NCBI RefSeq assembly: GCF_002019605.1
Contig: NZ_KV917368.1
Span: 2,199,574-2,263,573 of the forward strand
Source: Alkalihalobacterium alkalinitrilicum
Lineage (GTDB): Bacteria; Bacillota; Bacilli; Bacillales; Bacillaceae_F
Direction of reading: 5' to 3'
DNA length: 64,000 nt
Part shown: positions 54,617 through 63,903 of the stretch, piece by piece
How the letters are laid out: every line of letters begins with the position of its first letter
Numbering within the stretch: position 1 is the first letter of the stretch
Translations under genes and position numbers: made by a program
The notes under the pieces: model-generated
Database searches by the model: none
What the model was told of the DNA's origin: nothing
The model's input: only the letters and a program-made list of their open reading frames with translations

Positions 54617-54647
54617 ATGTTAACCTTCTATTAAAATTAGTTTACTA
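54617..54647 (+). promoter_or_regulatory. BirA operator of bioDA
   Basis: ATGTTAACCTT (54617-54627) and AATTAGTTTACTA (54635-54647) follow the 31-base BirA box pattern with a less symmetrical right arm. It ends 15 bases before the bioD ATG, overlapping the ribosome-site region. An inner palindrome TTAACATT/AATGTTAA (54605-54623) overlaps its left arm. Confidence 0.65.
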
Positions 54648-54661
54648 GAAAGGGTGTAGCT

Positions 54662-55405
54662 ATGTCTGGTTTTTTTATAACAGGAACTGATACTGATGTT
54701 GGCAAAACGATAATTACTGGTTTACTAACTGCTGCTCTAAATGAAAAAGGTATTCGAACAATTCCATACAAACCTGTTCAAAGTGGTGCAATATATAGAG
54801 AAAAGCAACTGATTGCCCCTGATGTTGACATGTACGAAAAAATTAACAATGAGAATTGGCCTCATAGTGCCACCTATTTGTTAAAAGCACCGGTTTCTCC
54901 TCATCTTGCAGCAATATGGGATCAAGTAATAATCGAAAAAAAACAAATTTGCGAAGATTATCGTAAACTTAATAAGGAAAATCAATGTGTACTCGTCGAA
55001 GGAGCTGGCGGAGTTGCCGTACCGCTAATAGATGAATTTTATTGTGTGTCACATTTAATGCAGGAGCTTCAACTTCCAGTGATCATCGTAGCAAAAGCTG
55101 GCTTAGGAACGATCAATCATACAACTTTAACCGTTCAATACATACAACAACTCGAACTCCCCATCACTGGGATTATTATGAACGGTTTTCAAGATAGTGA
55201 GAAATTGGCACAACAGGAAAATGTAAAAATGATTGAAAAAATGACCGACATTCCAGTCATAGGAAAGTTACCATTTGTAGAAGATTTAGAACACCGTCTA
55301 AACGATAAGACTTTCATATTACGTCTAATCGAACAAATAAACATTGATTATCTAATCGAAAAATGGAAGGAGCATTTTTGTGAACGAATCAACAAAATGG
55401 ATTGA
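54662..55405 (+). CDS. bioD: Dethiobiotin synthetase
   Basis: 247 residues. P-loop-type [19 protein letters not shown], substrate residues in KPVQSGAI, metal/ATP residues in [15 protein letters not shown], and [15 protein letters not shown]. It closes the ureido ring with CO2 and ATP. AGGGTG precedes the ATG. It overlaps bioA by 26 bases. bioB, bioF and bioW are not in the window. Confidence 0.95.
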   Translation: MSGFFITGTDTDVGKTIITGLLTAALNEKGIRTIPYKPVQSGAIYREKQLIAPDVDMYEKINNENWPHSATYLLKAPVSPHLAAIWDQVIIEKKQICEDYRKLNKENQCVLVEGAGGVAVPLIDEFYCVSHLMQELQLPVIIVAKAGLGTINHTTLTVQYIQQLELPITGIIMNGFQDSEKLAQQENVKMIEKMTDIPVIGKLPFVEDLEHRLNDKTFILRLIEQINIDYLIEKWKEHFCERINKMD

Positions 55406-56738
55406 AAAAAGCAAAAAATATTTATGGTTGCCATTTACACAAATGAAAGATTACGATGAAGATCCTTTAATTATTTCAGAAGGAGAAGGTGTTTATTTAA
55501 CGGATATTAATGGAAAAAAATATCTTGATGGCTACTCTTCTCTATGGCTTAATGTTCACGGTCACCGCAAATTTGAAATTGATGAAGCAATTATTGAGCA
55601 ACTTAAAAAAATCTCCCATTCTACTTTATTGGGTGCAACCAACATACCCGCAACCGAATTGGCAGAAAAGTTAGTCGGTATAACCCCTACTAACTTAACA
55701 CGTGTATTTTATTCTGATAGCGGTGCAGAAGCTGTTGAAATCGCCTTAAAGTTAGCTTTTCAATATTGGAGAAATTTAGGACATCCAAAAAAACAAAAAT
55801 TTGTAACGACAAAAAACGGTTATCACGGCGATACGGTCGGCGCGATCAGCGTTGGAGCTGTTGACATATTTCATACGGTTTATCATCCGCTGATGTTCGA
55901 TAGTTACAAAGTATCATTTCCAAATGTATATCGCAATGAAAGTTCAGACCCTGAAACGATAAAAAATGAATGCTTACATGAAGTTGAACAGCTCTTCTCC
56001 GAAAAGAACGAGGAAATTGCTGCTTTTATTATTGAAGGGATGATCCAAGGTGCAGGTGGAATGAACGTTATGCCTAAAGGCTATTTAAAGGGCATTGAGG
56101 AACTATGTAAAAAGTACAACATTTTACTCATTGTTGATGAGGTTGCTACTGGCTTTGGGAGAACAGGGAAGATGTTTTCAGTAGAACACGAAAATGTTCA
56201 ACCTGATTTAATGACAATTGCAAAAGGAATCACAGGTGGTTACCTACCTATAGCCGCAACAATGGCAAGCGAAAAAGTGTATAATGCTTTTTATGCTGAC
56301 TACTCCGAATTAAAAACGTTTTTTCATGGCCATTCTTATACAGGTAATCAATTAGGATGTGCCGCTGCTCTTGCTAACCTTGAACTTTTCGAAAAGGAAG
56401 AGATCATTAAGAACGTACAAAGTAAATCTGAGTATATCTCAGAACAATTACAATCTCTGAATAAGCTCGAGCATGTAGGTGATATCCGGCAATTAGGGTT
56501 AATGGTTGGAGTAGAGCTTGTAAAAAATAAAGACACGAAAGAGCCTTTCCCATGGGGAGACCGAATAGGTTATAAAACAACATTAAAAATGCGTGAACTT
56601 GGAATGTTGTCTCGTCCATTAGGAGATGTTATCGTATTTATGCCACCACTTGCTACAACCTATAAAGAGCTAGAACAAATGATAGCAATTATGAAGCAAG
56701 CTATTAAAGAAACGACAGAAGTAATAGCGATTCCATAA
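55380..56738 (+). CDS. bioA: Adenosylmethionine-8-amino-7-oxononanoate aminotransferase
   Basis: 452 residues from GTG 55380 (AAGGAG, 7-base spacing). Class III aminotransferase: [52 protein letters not shown], the PLP pocket [18 protein letters not shown], Schiff-base Lys in [19 protein letters not shown], and [15 protein letters not shown]. Uses SAM or lysine as amino donor; the B. subtilis type uses lysine. Second gene of bioDA. Confidence 0.95.
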   Translation: MNESTKWIEKSKKYLWLPFTQMKDYDEDPLIISEGEGVYLTDINGKKYLDGYSSLWLNVHGHRKFEIDEAIIEQLKKISHSTLLGATNIPATELAEKLVGITPTNLTRVFYSDSGAEAVEIALKLAFQYWRNLGHPKKQKFVTTKNGYHGDTVGAISVGAVDIFHTVYHPLMFDSYKVSFPNVYRNESSDPETIKNECLHEVEQLFSEKNEEIAAFIIEGMIQGAGGMNVMPKGYLKGIEELCKKYNILLIVDEVATGFGRTGKMFSVEHENVQPDLMTIAKGITGGYLPIAATMASEKVYNAFYADYSELKTFFHGHSYTGNQLGCAAALANLELFEKEEIIKNVQSKSEYISEQLQSLNKLEHVGDIRQLGLMVGVELVKNKDTKEPFPWGDRIGYKTTLKMRELGMLSRPLGDVIVFMPPLATTYKELEQMIAIMKQAIKETTEVIAIP

Positions 56739-56860
56739 TAAGCAAAGCTGAAGGGCTACAATTCAAATTAGTACCTTCAGCTTTATTAAAGGACACAGTT
56801 ATTTAAGGTAATTTATTAGTAGGTTACTAGGTCAACTCCCAAGTTCTACTATAACTTATT

Positions 56861-56973
56861 TCCACATCGGCTTTCTTGTATCCTCAAAGCCTTGAAATGG
56901 GAAGCTTAGTATTAGTTCAACGGAGTCAACGTACCCCCACTGAGAACCTTACGGTTCCTATTTCAGTGGGGGC
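56861..56973. repeat. Hairpin repeat, copy C, downstream of the TnpB remnant
   Basis: TCCTCAAAGCCTTGAAATGG and GAAGCTTAG (56881-56908) match copies A and B with several changes. Then CCCCCACTGA (56934-56943) and TCAGTGGGGG (56963-56972) form a perfect 10-bp hairpin enclosing GAACC/GGTTC. The same 10-base arms occur in copy A in opposite order. About 255 bases past the tnpB end; the stretch 56974-57228 has no convincing gene and may be element sequence. Confidence 0.55.
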
Positions 56974-57228
56974 TTGGGTTTGCTACTCAGGTCTCCTCGT
57001 TAAGACGATTTGACGCTCTAAATAGCAAGTGCTGTTAAACACTCCCCAAACACTGTTTTTGGTTGGTACTGGCGACGAACTATCGTTTTCCCACTTGCAC
57101 ACCACCCTTTCGAAAAAGAGCAGTTCTTCCTTGCGGAAGACACCACCACTCAGATTACTCTGGCGTGTGCTACAAGCCCCGACAAGTCGAGTACACATGG
57201 ATGGTTGACGCACCCACTAAACTATGCT

Positions 57229-57974
57229 CTAAGCAACAGTTTTACGTTTTTGTACTTCCAATTTGATTGGAGTTTTGACTTTAAGATTTTCATCCAACTC
57301 TACGACTTCTGATTTACGCAAAATATTCAATGCGCCGTCGATGTCACCGTGGATACATGGTCCAGTTTTACTTTGATACTGACCACGATGTATACGTTTA
57401 CCACTGAATGAGTAGTTCGTCTTATCGTCCTTCGACCAACAGGGATAGTGTCTCTATCTAAGAAACTAGCTTTTGATGTATAACTTTCTTCTTGTTTTTT
57501 GAAACGAATGCCTTCTTTCAGGCATTTGTTTTCGATGGAAGAAATCAGTTTATGAAATGGAATTTGAACAAATTGTTGATTGTTCTTTTTGCCCATATCG
57601 GACTCTTGTTTCCAACCAGCGTTATAACCAACAACAATGGTGTCGATGTTTAGTTGTTTGACTTTTTTGAACAATAAGCCTACGGCTTGTGGCATACGAA
57701 TTTAAATCGAACCGAAACGTTTTCTAAATTCAACGTTCATCGGAATTGACCAGTACCCGTCTTTGTCTACTTTCGGAACTTGATAGATTTCGATTATGCG
57801 TTTCTCAGTAGTGGAAGAATACTTCGGGAATTGTGGACGACCTGTGAAAGCATCTGAATTCGTCTTCCATTTTTTTAGCGACTCAAAAAAGCTCTTCACG
57901 TCCGAATACAACGTTCGGCGAATCGATTGAACGGAGTTTGATTGAACACCCAAATAATTAACATCTGCCTTCAT
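57229..57974 (-). pseudogene. tnpB: Decayed TnpB (IS200/IS605/IS1341-type OrfB)
   Basis: Three broken pieces. 57974-57702 has an N-terminal-region fragment (SIRRTLYSDVKSFFESLKKW, GRPQFPKYSST). 57695 to about 57430 has NIDTIVVGYNAGWKQ and the RuvC-II Glu region KKQEESYTSKASFLD. The last piece, in another frame, encodes HGDIDGALNILRK (RuvC-III Asp) and ends VQKRKTVA. The extreme N-terminus and the segment with the first RuvC Asp are missing, and there is an internal stop and a frameshift. Non-functional. Confidence 0.88.
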
Positions 57975-58094
57975 ACACTATTTGTTAGTCTAATACTTAT
58001 TATATCATTGGACAAAAAAATAAGCGAACGTCAGTTCTTTAGAAAATGGAAAATGATTTCAAATAAGCAAAAGGATTAAACCTATCGGTTGACG

Positions 58095-58160
58095 GCAATT
58101 CATCTCCACCTGAATTGTTGGGCTAACGCCCTTAACACAAATCAGATGGAGTCTTCTTGC
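58095..58160. repeat. Long imperfect hairpin, likely left end of the TnpB element
   Basis: CTCCA (58104-58108) pairs with TGGAG (58147-58151). Inside, CTGA/TCAG and GGGC/GCCC extend the structure, and the flanks read GGCAATTCAT and GTCTTCTTGCC. Such subterminal hairpins occur at IS200/IS605 ends. Promoter-like TATAAT sequence lies between it and the tnpB fragment. Confidence 0.5.
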
Positions 58161-58169
58161 CTAAAAGGA

Positions 58170-58216
58170 TAAAAAAAGAGCTCACTTCTCATAATTGAAA
58201 ATAGAGAGTGAGCTCT
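58170..58216 (-). terminator. Terminator of lysA
   Basis: AGAGCTCACT (58177-58186) and AGTGAGCTCT (58207-58216) form a perfect 10-bp stem. TTTTTTTATCC follows on the minus strand, about 10 bases after the lysA stop. Confidence 0.88.
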
Positions 58217-58225
58217 AAATAATCT

Positions 58226-59545
58226 TTACACTTTTTCTTTCGTATTTAACGGTAAATCATAGCGAACTAAATCTTCGTACGTTTCTCTTTCTATAACTAT
58301 CTGCACCTCTCCATCTTCAACGAAAATAACAGCTGGCCGCGGAATTCGATTATAATTATTCGCCATTGAATACCCATATGCCCCCGTACAGAAGACAGCC
58401 AAAATATCTTGGTGATTAGCTTGCGGTAACGGTAAATCCCAAATAAGCATATCACCACTTTCACAACATTTTCCAGCAATTGAATACTTCGCTTGAACTG
58501 AATCATTGGCACGATTAGCAAGTATTCCTTCATATTTGGCTTGATATAGTGCTGGACGAAGGTTATCAGTCATTCCACCATCTACAGATAAATAGTGACG
58601 AACATTAGGAATATCTTTTTGTGAGCCTAGAGTATATAACGTGGTTCCGGCGTCACCAACGAGTGAGCGACCAGGCTCAATCCAAATTTCAGGCATAGAT
58701 AAGTTCAAGTTCTCTACATGTTTTTGAACAGCTTCAATCGTAGCCTTAACATAATCTCCTACTGGTAATGGCTCATCACCTTCGATGTAACGAATGCCGA
58801 AACCGCCGCCTAAATTTAATACTTTCAAATCAAAGTTTAATGTTTTGGACCAGCTTTCAATATAACTATAAAGCTTTTCAACCGCCATCACAAAACCAGT
58901 TGTTTCAAAGATTTGCGATCCGATATGACAATGAATTCCGAGTAGATCTAGCTCTTCACAATCCAGCGCCCATTCGATTGCTTGATTGACTTGGCCGCTT
59001 AATAAATCAAAACCAAACTTCGAATCTTCTTGCCCCGTAGTAATATAATCATGTGTGTGTGCTTCCACACCTGGTGTTGTTCTTAATAAAATAGATACTT
59101 TTCGTTGGTGTTGAACTGCAGCTCGCTTCAACAATTCTAATTCATAAAAATTATCAACAACAAAACAACCAATATTTGCTCGAACTGCCATATCTATTTC
59201 TTCAGGACTTTTGTTATTTCCATGAAAATGAACTCGTTCCATCGGAAAACCAGCAACCATTGCCGTATATAATTCCCCACCAGAAACAACATCCAAACTT
59301 AACTCTAGTTCATTTGCAAGTTGAACCATTGCAACGCAACTAAATGCCTTACTAGCATAAGCGACTTGATTCTTAACTCCTAATTCGTTAAAAGCCTTCT
59401 TAAACGCTTTCGCTTTCTCACGAATTAAAGCTACATCATAGACAAAAAGAGGAGTGCCATATTTGTTTGCAAGTTCAACTGTATCTAAACCACCAATTTC
59501 CAGGTGACCTAAGCCATTAATTTTACTTGTACCGTGTAAATGCAT
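58226..59545 (-). CDS. lysA: Diaminopimelate decarboxylase
   Basis: 439 residues. PLP enzyme, last step of lysine synthesis. PLP lysine in NQVAYASKAFSCVAM (near residue 66), HGNNKSPEEID, GIHCHIGSQIFETT, NLGGGFGIRYIEGD, EPGRSLVGDAGTTLY, and the dimer-site Cys in AGKCCESGDMLIWD with GAYGYSMANNYNRIPRPA. Preceded by a lysine riboswitch, so expressed when lysine is low; also needed to tune DAP for wall and spore cortex. Confidence 0.96.
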   Translation of the reverse strand: MHLHGTSKINGLGHLEIGGLDTVELANKYGTPLFVYDVALIREKAKAFKKAFNELGVKNQVAYASKAFSCVAMVQLANELELSLDVVSGGELYTAMVAGFPMERVHFHGNNKSPEEIDMAVRANIGCFVVDNFYELELLKRAAVQHQRKVSILLRTTPGVEAHTHDYITTGQEDSKFGFDLLSGQVNQAIEWALDCEELDLLGIHCHIGSQIFETTGFVMAVEKLYSYIESWSKTLNFDLKVLNLGGGFGIRYIEGDEPLPVGDYVKATIEAVQKHVENLNLSMPEIWIEPGRSLVGDAGTTLYTLGSQKDIPNVRHYLSVDGGMTDNLRPALYQAKYEGILANRANDSVQAKYSIAGKCCESGDMLIWDLPLPQANHQDILAVFCTGAYGYSMANNYNRIPRPAVIFVEDGEVQIVIERETYEDLVRYDLPLNTKEKV

Positions 59546-59577
59546 CGTTTCTCTCTCCTATCTTCACATCAACTAAC

Positions 59578-59612
59578 CCCAAAAAACAGCTAATGTAGTT
59601 ACACCAGCTGTT
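59578..59612 (-). terminator. Riboswitch-controlled terminator before lysA
   Basis: AACAGCT (59585-59591) and AGCTGTT (59606-59612) pair around a 14-base loop. TTTTTTGGGG follows on the minus strand. It lies 33 bases before the lysA ATG, between the lysine aptamer and the gene. Confidence 0.8.
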
Positions 59613-59648
59613 ATGACCAAGCCATAGCAAGAGTAACCTCATTTATAG

Positions 59649-59822
59649 AATAGTACTCCACTGAAATTTCCAGTGACAGTGTATCATTTATTCAATAACA
59701 CACCAGTAAAAGAATAGATGGTACTATCCCTTTACTTCGGCAAATCGACCTTTCTGTCTGTTTCATTGCTCCCATCTCGCTCATCAGACATACTCATTCT
59801 CACTGCACCTCTACCCCGTTTT
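59649..59822 (-). promoter_or_regulatory. Lysine riboswitch (L box)
   Basis: On the minus strand the conserved order is present: GGGGTAGAGGTGCAGTGAG, GAGTATG, TGATGAGC, GGGAGC, GGTCGATTTGCCGAAG, CTGGTG, TTGAATAAATG, ACACTGTCACTGG and CAGTGGAGTACTAT. GGGGTA and TACTCC close P1. It matches the known lysC L box of B. subtilis part by part. With the downstream hairpin it should attenuate lysA in the presence of lysine. The remaining bases to 59917 hold no gene. Confidence 0.9.
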
Positions 59823-59917
59823 CATAATGAAATGAGGGACTTATATAATTATTAGGTCCACTTTAACATAATCCTTACTAGGTGGCAATATTCTTTATTG
59901 TTAGTCTTTCTATACCT

Positions 59918-61396
59918 TTAAGGTTGTTTAATTGGATCTTTAGGACTCACGATACTAGGGCGGCGTTTAATTGAAGGTACTGAGACACGAACGAGTATTT
60001 GCCAAAACGCCGCAGGGTTAAATGGCATTAATGGCCATAAATATGGTTTATTTAACGATTTAATAGCTGTTAAAAATAAAATAAATAAAGTTGTGCCGAT
60101 TACAAATCCAGGTAACTTAAAGATCGCAACGACAAATAATAAAACTAGTCTTGCGATTTTCATCGCAATTCCTAACTCATAACTTGGGGTAGCAAATGTT
60201 CCAATTGCTCCTAACGCGACGTAAAGAATAACCTCAGGTACAAAAAGTCCAACATTTATCGCAATTTCACCGATTAATAGTGCTGCGACTAAACCTAACG
60301 CTGTTGCTAATGGTGACGGGGTATGAATTGCCGCCATTCTCAATAACTCAATCCCTAGCTCGGCAAGCACCATTTGGACAAATATGGGAACATTTGTTGT
60401 TTCATTTGGACCGATAAAGTCTAACATTTCTGGTAATAAATTCGGTTGAATAACTAGAAGTAACCAAAGAGGAAGAATAAACATAGCAAGTACCATTCCC
60501 GCAAAACGTACCCATCTTAAGAACGTCCCAACTGCCGGAGCTTGTCGATATTCTTCCGCATGCTGGACATGATGAAATAAAGTAGTAGGTGTAATAATGA
60601 CACTTGGTGATGTATCCACCATTATAAGAACATGACCTTCAAATAAGTGAGTTGCCGCAACATCTGGTCGCTCTGTATAGCGGACTAACGGAAATGGATT
60701 CGAGCCTTGTTTAACAATATATTCTTCAACCACTTTATCTGCCATAGTTAGTCCGTCTATTTCTATCGATTCTAACTCTTTTTTTATGATTTTAACTAGA
60801 TCAGGGTCAGCAACATCTTCAATATACGAAATACAAATATCTGTTTTTGAGCGAACTCCAACTTGCATAATCTCATTTCTTAATCGCTCATCCCTAATTC
60901 GCCTACGTGTTAATGCTGTATTTTGAATGATATTCTCGGTATAACCATCGCGAGCTCCTCTTACCACTCTTTCTGTATCTGGTTCATCAGGTCCTCTTCC
61001 TGGATAACTTCGAACATCGATAACAAAGGCCTCATCTTCTCCTTCGAGAAGGATAAAGATTAAGCCAGATAACATTTGTGTAATTGCATCGTCTATCGTT
61101 TTAACCATTTCAACTTGTTGATGCATTAAATGGTTTTCAATTGCCTGTTTAACATTTGTCGTTTTTTCATTTCTTACATCAAGCTTGCTCAACTCTTTAA
61201 ATATCTCAATAATATATTGGGTATCACTCAAGCCATTTACAAAATATACTTGTATTTGCTTTCCTAAAATATTGAATTTCCTAATACCTACATCGAAACT
61301 TGTTCCAATCCCTATGCGGTTTTTTATCGCAGTTTCATTATCAAAAATATTATTTGTAATCGGTTGTTTCTCTGGATTCAGTAACCGTTTACTCAT
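59918..61396 (-). CDS. spoVAF: Stage V sporulation protein AF
   Basis: 492 residues. GerAA-like: N-terminal soluble part (VYFVNGLSDTQYIIEIFKEL), then SYPGRGPDEPDTERVVRGAR and TRRRIRDERLRNEIMQVGVR, and a C-terminal membrane half with VQMVLAELGIELLRMAAIHT. In B. subtilis it is the last gene of the spoVA operon and modulates germination with GerA-type receptors. It overlaps spoVAEa by 8 bases. Confidence 0.94.
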   Translation of the reverse strand: MSKRLLNPEKQPITNNIFDNETAIKNRIGIGTSFDVGIRKFNILGKQIQVYFVNGLSDTQYIIEIFKELSKLDVRNEKTTNVKQAIENHLMHQQVEMVKTIDDAITQMLSGLIFILLEGEDEAFVIDVRSYPGRGPDEPDTERVVRGARDGYTENIIQNTALTRRRIRDERLRNEIMQVGVRSKTDICISYIEDVADPDLVKIIKKELESIEIDGLTMADKVVEEYIVKQGSNPFPLVRYTERPDVAATHLFEGHVLIMVDTSPSVIITPTTLFHHVQHAEEYRQAPAVGTFLRWVRFAGMVLAMFILPLWLLLVIQPNLLPEMLDFIGPNETTNVPIFVQMVLAELGIELLRMAAIHTPSPLATALGLVAALLIGEIAINVGLFVPEVILYVALGAIGTFATPSYELGIAMKIARLVLLFVVAIFKLPGFVIGTTLFILFLTAIKSLNKPYLWPLMPFNPAAFWQILVRVSVPSIKRRPSIVSPKDPIKQP

Positions 61397-61961
61397 GCTT
61401 CCATCCCCTCCGTTCTAAAATAATTTCTACTGCTTTCCTTGTAATCGGTGCTCCTCTTTCGACAGTATCAAAACCTCCCATTTTCCCAATATCTCCAACA
61501 CCTACGACAATCGGAATTTTTAATTCATCTAAAATATAAACAGTATCGCCATCTATTCTCCCAATTTCTAAATCTGGTAATCCGTTTTTATCAACACCAA
61601 ATTCTGTTAATTTCCCGAAGCGATCAATTGATACATCCACTTTTGTCCATTCAGCAAAATGCGTATGAGAAGCTACAGCAATTGCACCTATAACTTCGAC
61701 GTTTGGATGATTGACTACGTACTTCATCGCTTGTTCTCCTGGACCTTCCATTTTGTATCCACAATCATCAAACATTACTAAAATAGGATCATAAGGAGTT
61801 TGTCCAATTAACTTGACAATTTCATCGCCTGTTAACGTTGATGGATTGCCTGCAGAACTAGAAATACATCGTCCACCAATTTCTTTCGCTACATGTTGAA
61901 CAGCTTTCTTAGCTGATTCATCACCATCGGTAATTAGTATCACTTGTCTTCGTGGTTTCAT
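61389..61961 (-). CDS. spoVAEa: Stage V sporulation protein AEa
   Basis: About 190 residues from ATG 61961 (AAGGGG upstream; MKPRRQVIL). Soluble protein with a Rossmann-like start (VILITDGDESAKKAVQHVAK), DPILVMFDDCGYKMEGPGEQ, and the C-terminal GVGDIGKMGGFDTVERGAPI. Encoded between spoVAEb and spoVAF as in B. subtilis. The second spoVA set at 34-38 kb lacks this gene and spoVAF. Confidence 0.92.
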   Translation of the reverse strand: MKPRRQVILITDGDESAKKAVQHVAKEIGGRCISSSAGNPSTLTGDEIVKLIGQTPYDPILVMFDDCGYKMEGPGEQAMKYVVNHPNVEVIGAIAVASHTHFAEWTKVDVSIDRFGKLTEFGVDKNGLPDLEIGRIDGDTVYILDELKIPIVVGVGDIGKMGGFDTVERGAPITRKAVEIILERRGWKHE

Positions 61962-61965
61962 CCTA

Positions 61966-62319
61966 TTACCCCTTAGGTTTGAATATAACGGCAACTAAAA
62001 AACCAAATAAAATTGCCGTGGAAATACCGACAGAAGTGACTTCAAAAATCCCCATCCCCACACCTAAAAATCCGTAACGTTCAGCTTCTGTCATTGCACC
62101 ATGGACTAAGGAATGTCCAAAACTTGTTATCGGAACCGTTGCACCAGCCCCTGCAAAATCGATAAGCCTATCATATAAATGAAACCCATCTAATAGTGCA
62201 CCTGCAACCACAAGGGTACTCATCATATGTGATGGAGTCATTTTAAAAACATCGAGTAGTAATTGTCCCACAAAGCAAATTCCACCACCTACTGCAAATG
62301 CAATAAAGTATTCCATCAC
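61966..62319 (-). CDS. spoVAEb: Stage V sporulation protein AEb
   Basis: 117 residues, membrane protein. Blocks [60 protein letters not shown] and final VIFKPKG. Component of the DPA channel complex. Shares a 4-base overlap with spoVAD. Paralog at 35604-35954. Confidence 0.94.
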   Translation of the reverse strand: MMEYFIAFAVGGGICFVGQLLLDVFKMTPSHMMSTLVVAGALLDGFHLYDRLIDFAGAGATVPITSFGHSLVHGAMTEAERYGFLGVGMGIFEVTSVGISTAILFGFLVAVIFKPKG

Positions 62320-63332
62320 GGATCAATCACCTCTGATTCGAAGACAACTCCGTGCGCTACACACGGGATCGACTCTTTTTGCTGCATCATTGTCGGACTC
62401 ATTAACGCTCCAGTTGCCACCACTAGCATTCGTCTGATTTTTCCAAGTTGCATCTCTTTTAATAAATGACCATATGTCACAACAGCTGGGCATGCACATC
62501 CACTTCCTCCTGCAAAAACAGGTTGATCACGACTAAAAATCATAACACCGCAGTCTTGATAATTATTTCTTAGTTTAATTCCTTGTTCTCTAAGTAACTC
62601 TTTCAGAACTTTACTCCCAATGATTGAAAGGTCACCTGTTACGATTAGATCATAATCACTATCTGACCTCCCTGTATCTTTCAAATGCGTCATAATCGTA
62701 TCTAACGCAGCAGGAACCATTGCTGTCCCCATATTGAAAGGGTTTTTGATCCCCATATCAATCACTCTTCCAACAGTTGCGTGGGTCACTTTAATAGACG
62801 TAGGTTTTTTACTAAGAAGTAAGGCACCGGCACCTGTAACTGTAAATGTCGAAGTATCTGGCTTTTGTCCACCAAATTCTGTCGGATACCGAAACTGCCT
62901 TTCAGCTGTTGCGTTATGACTACTTGTGGCTGCAATCACTCTGTTACTGAAGCCACCACTAATCAAAGAAGCACCTATTGCTACGGTTTCCATTGCAGTT
63001 GCACAAGCTGAAAATGTACCAAGATAAGGGATTTTTAACTGCCTAGCTACATAATTGGATGTGACATTCTGATTTAAAAGATCACCCGCCAGTAATACAT
63101 TAATTTCTTTTTCTGTTTTATTTGCCTTTTTTAAACAGATCGAAATGGCGTCCATCATTAATTTACGTTCAGCTAACTCCCAGTTATCCTCACCACAATA
63201 TAAGTTGTCATAGCACTTATCGAAGCTCTCGGTTAATGGTCCATTACTTTCATAAGGCCCTACAGCTGTTCCTGTTGCTTCTACATATATATCCTCCTTG
63301 AAGTGCCATGTTTGCTTTTCGTTTATATTCAT
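62316..63332 (-). CDS. spoVAD: Stage V sporulation protein AD
   Basis: 338 residues from ATG 63332 (GGAG, 7-base spacing), the B. subtilis length. Thiolase-like fold: [60 protein letters not shown], ending CVAHGVVFE. Binds dipicolinic acid during uptake into the forespore. ATG 63350 (MNWRKR) is a less likely start. Confidence 0.95.
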   Translation of the reverse strand: MNINEKQTWHFKEDIYVEATGTAVGPYESNGPLTESFDKCYDNLYCGEDNWELAERKLMMDAISICLKKANKTEKEINVLLAGDLLNQNVTSNYVARQLKIPYLGTFSACATAMETVAIGASLISGGFSNRVIAATSSHNATAERQFRYPTEFGGQKPDTSTFTVTGAGALLLSKKPTSIKVTHATVGRVIDMGIKNPFNMGTAMVPAALDTIMTHLKDTGRSDSDYDLIVTGDLSIIGSKVLKELLREQGIKLRNNYQDCGVMIFSRDQPVFAGGSGCACPAVVTYGHLLKEMQLGKIRRMLVVATGALMSPTMMQQKESIPCVAHGVVFESEVIDP

Positions 63333-63423
63333 TCGTTTTCTCCAATTCATTAGTGTTAAAAGGAATACAAATTAAAACCCTTAATGATAAATGAGCAAGT
63401 TTGTAATCCAGTGAGCACCATCA

Positions 63424-63885
63424 TTACGTTATTAACGTTTGAACTAATAACCGTGTCAAACCGACTAAATAAGCGGAAACAACTCCAAAAGCAATGACTG
63501 CACCTGCAATTCGAAACATATTAGCACCAATTCCAAGAACAAGCCCTTCACTCCGATGCTCTAAAGCCGCACTTGCTATTGCATTAGCAAAACCAGTGAC
63601 TGGAACAATTGCACCAGCTCCTGCAAACTGACCGAGTCGATCAAATATACCCAAACCCGTCATTAATGCAGCAATCAATATTAGTGTGGCAATTGTTGGA
63701 CTAACAGCAGTTGTCTCCGTTAAGTCGAAAACTCTCAAATAAAAGTTAGAAATTCCTTGTCCAATGGCACAAATAATACCACCAACAACAAAGGCTTTAC
63801 TTCCATTTTTTATATAGTGAACTTTTGGTTGGAAAGGTTTAATTTTTTTCTGGAACTCTTTTTGTAACTTGGTATTGTCCTCCAT
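63424..63885 (-). CDS. spoVAC: Stage V sporulation protein AC
   Basis: 153 residues. Membrane protein with VVGGIICAIGQGISNFYLRV, ETTAVSPTIATLILIAALMT, RLGQFAGAGAIVPVTGFANA and EGLVLGIGANMFRIAGAVIA. Channel protein for DPA movement. About 90 bases from spoVAD. Paralog at 36972-37451. Confidence 0.94.
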   Translation of the reverse strand: MEDNTKLQKEFQKKIKPFQPKVHYIKNGSKAFVVGGIICAIGQGISNFYLRVFDLTETTAVSPTIATLILIAALMTGLGIFDRLGQFAGAGAIVPVTGFANAIASAALEHRSEGLVLGIGANMFRIAGAVIAFGVVSAYLVGLTRLLVQTLIT

Positions 63886-63903
63886 CTCTCCATGACCTTC
63901 CTT

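Noticed and set aside
56983-57213. 76-codon ORF between bioA and the TnpB remnant
   Set aside because: No family resemblance or ribosome site; it lies in the likely 3' part of the decayed TnpB element.
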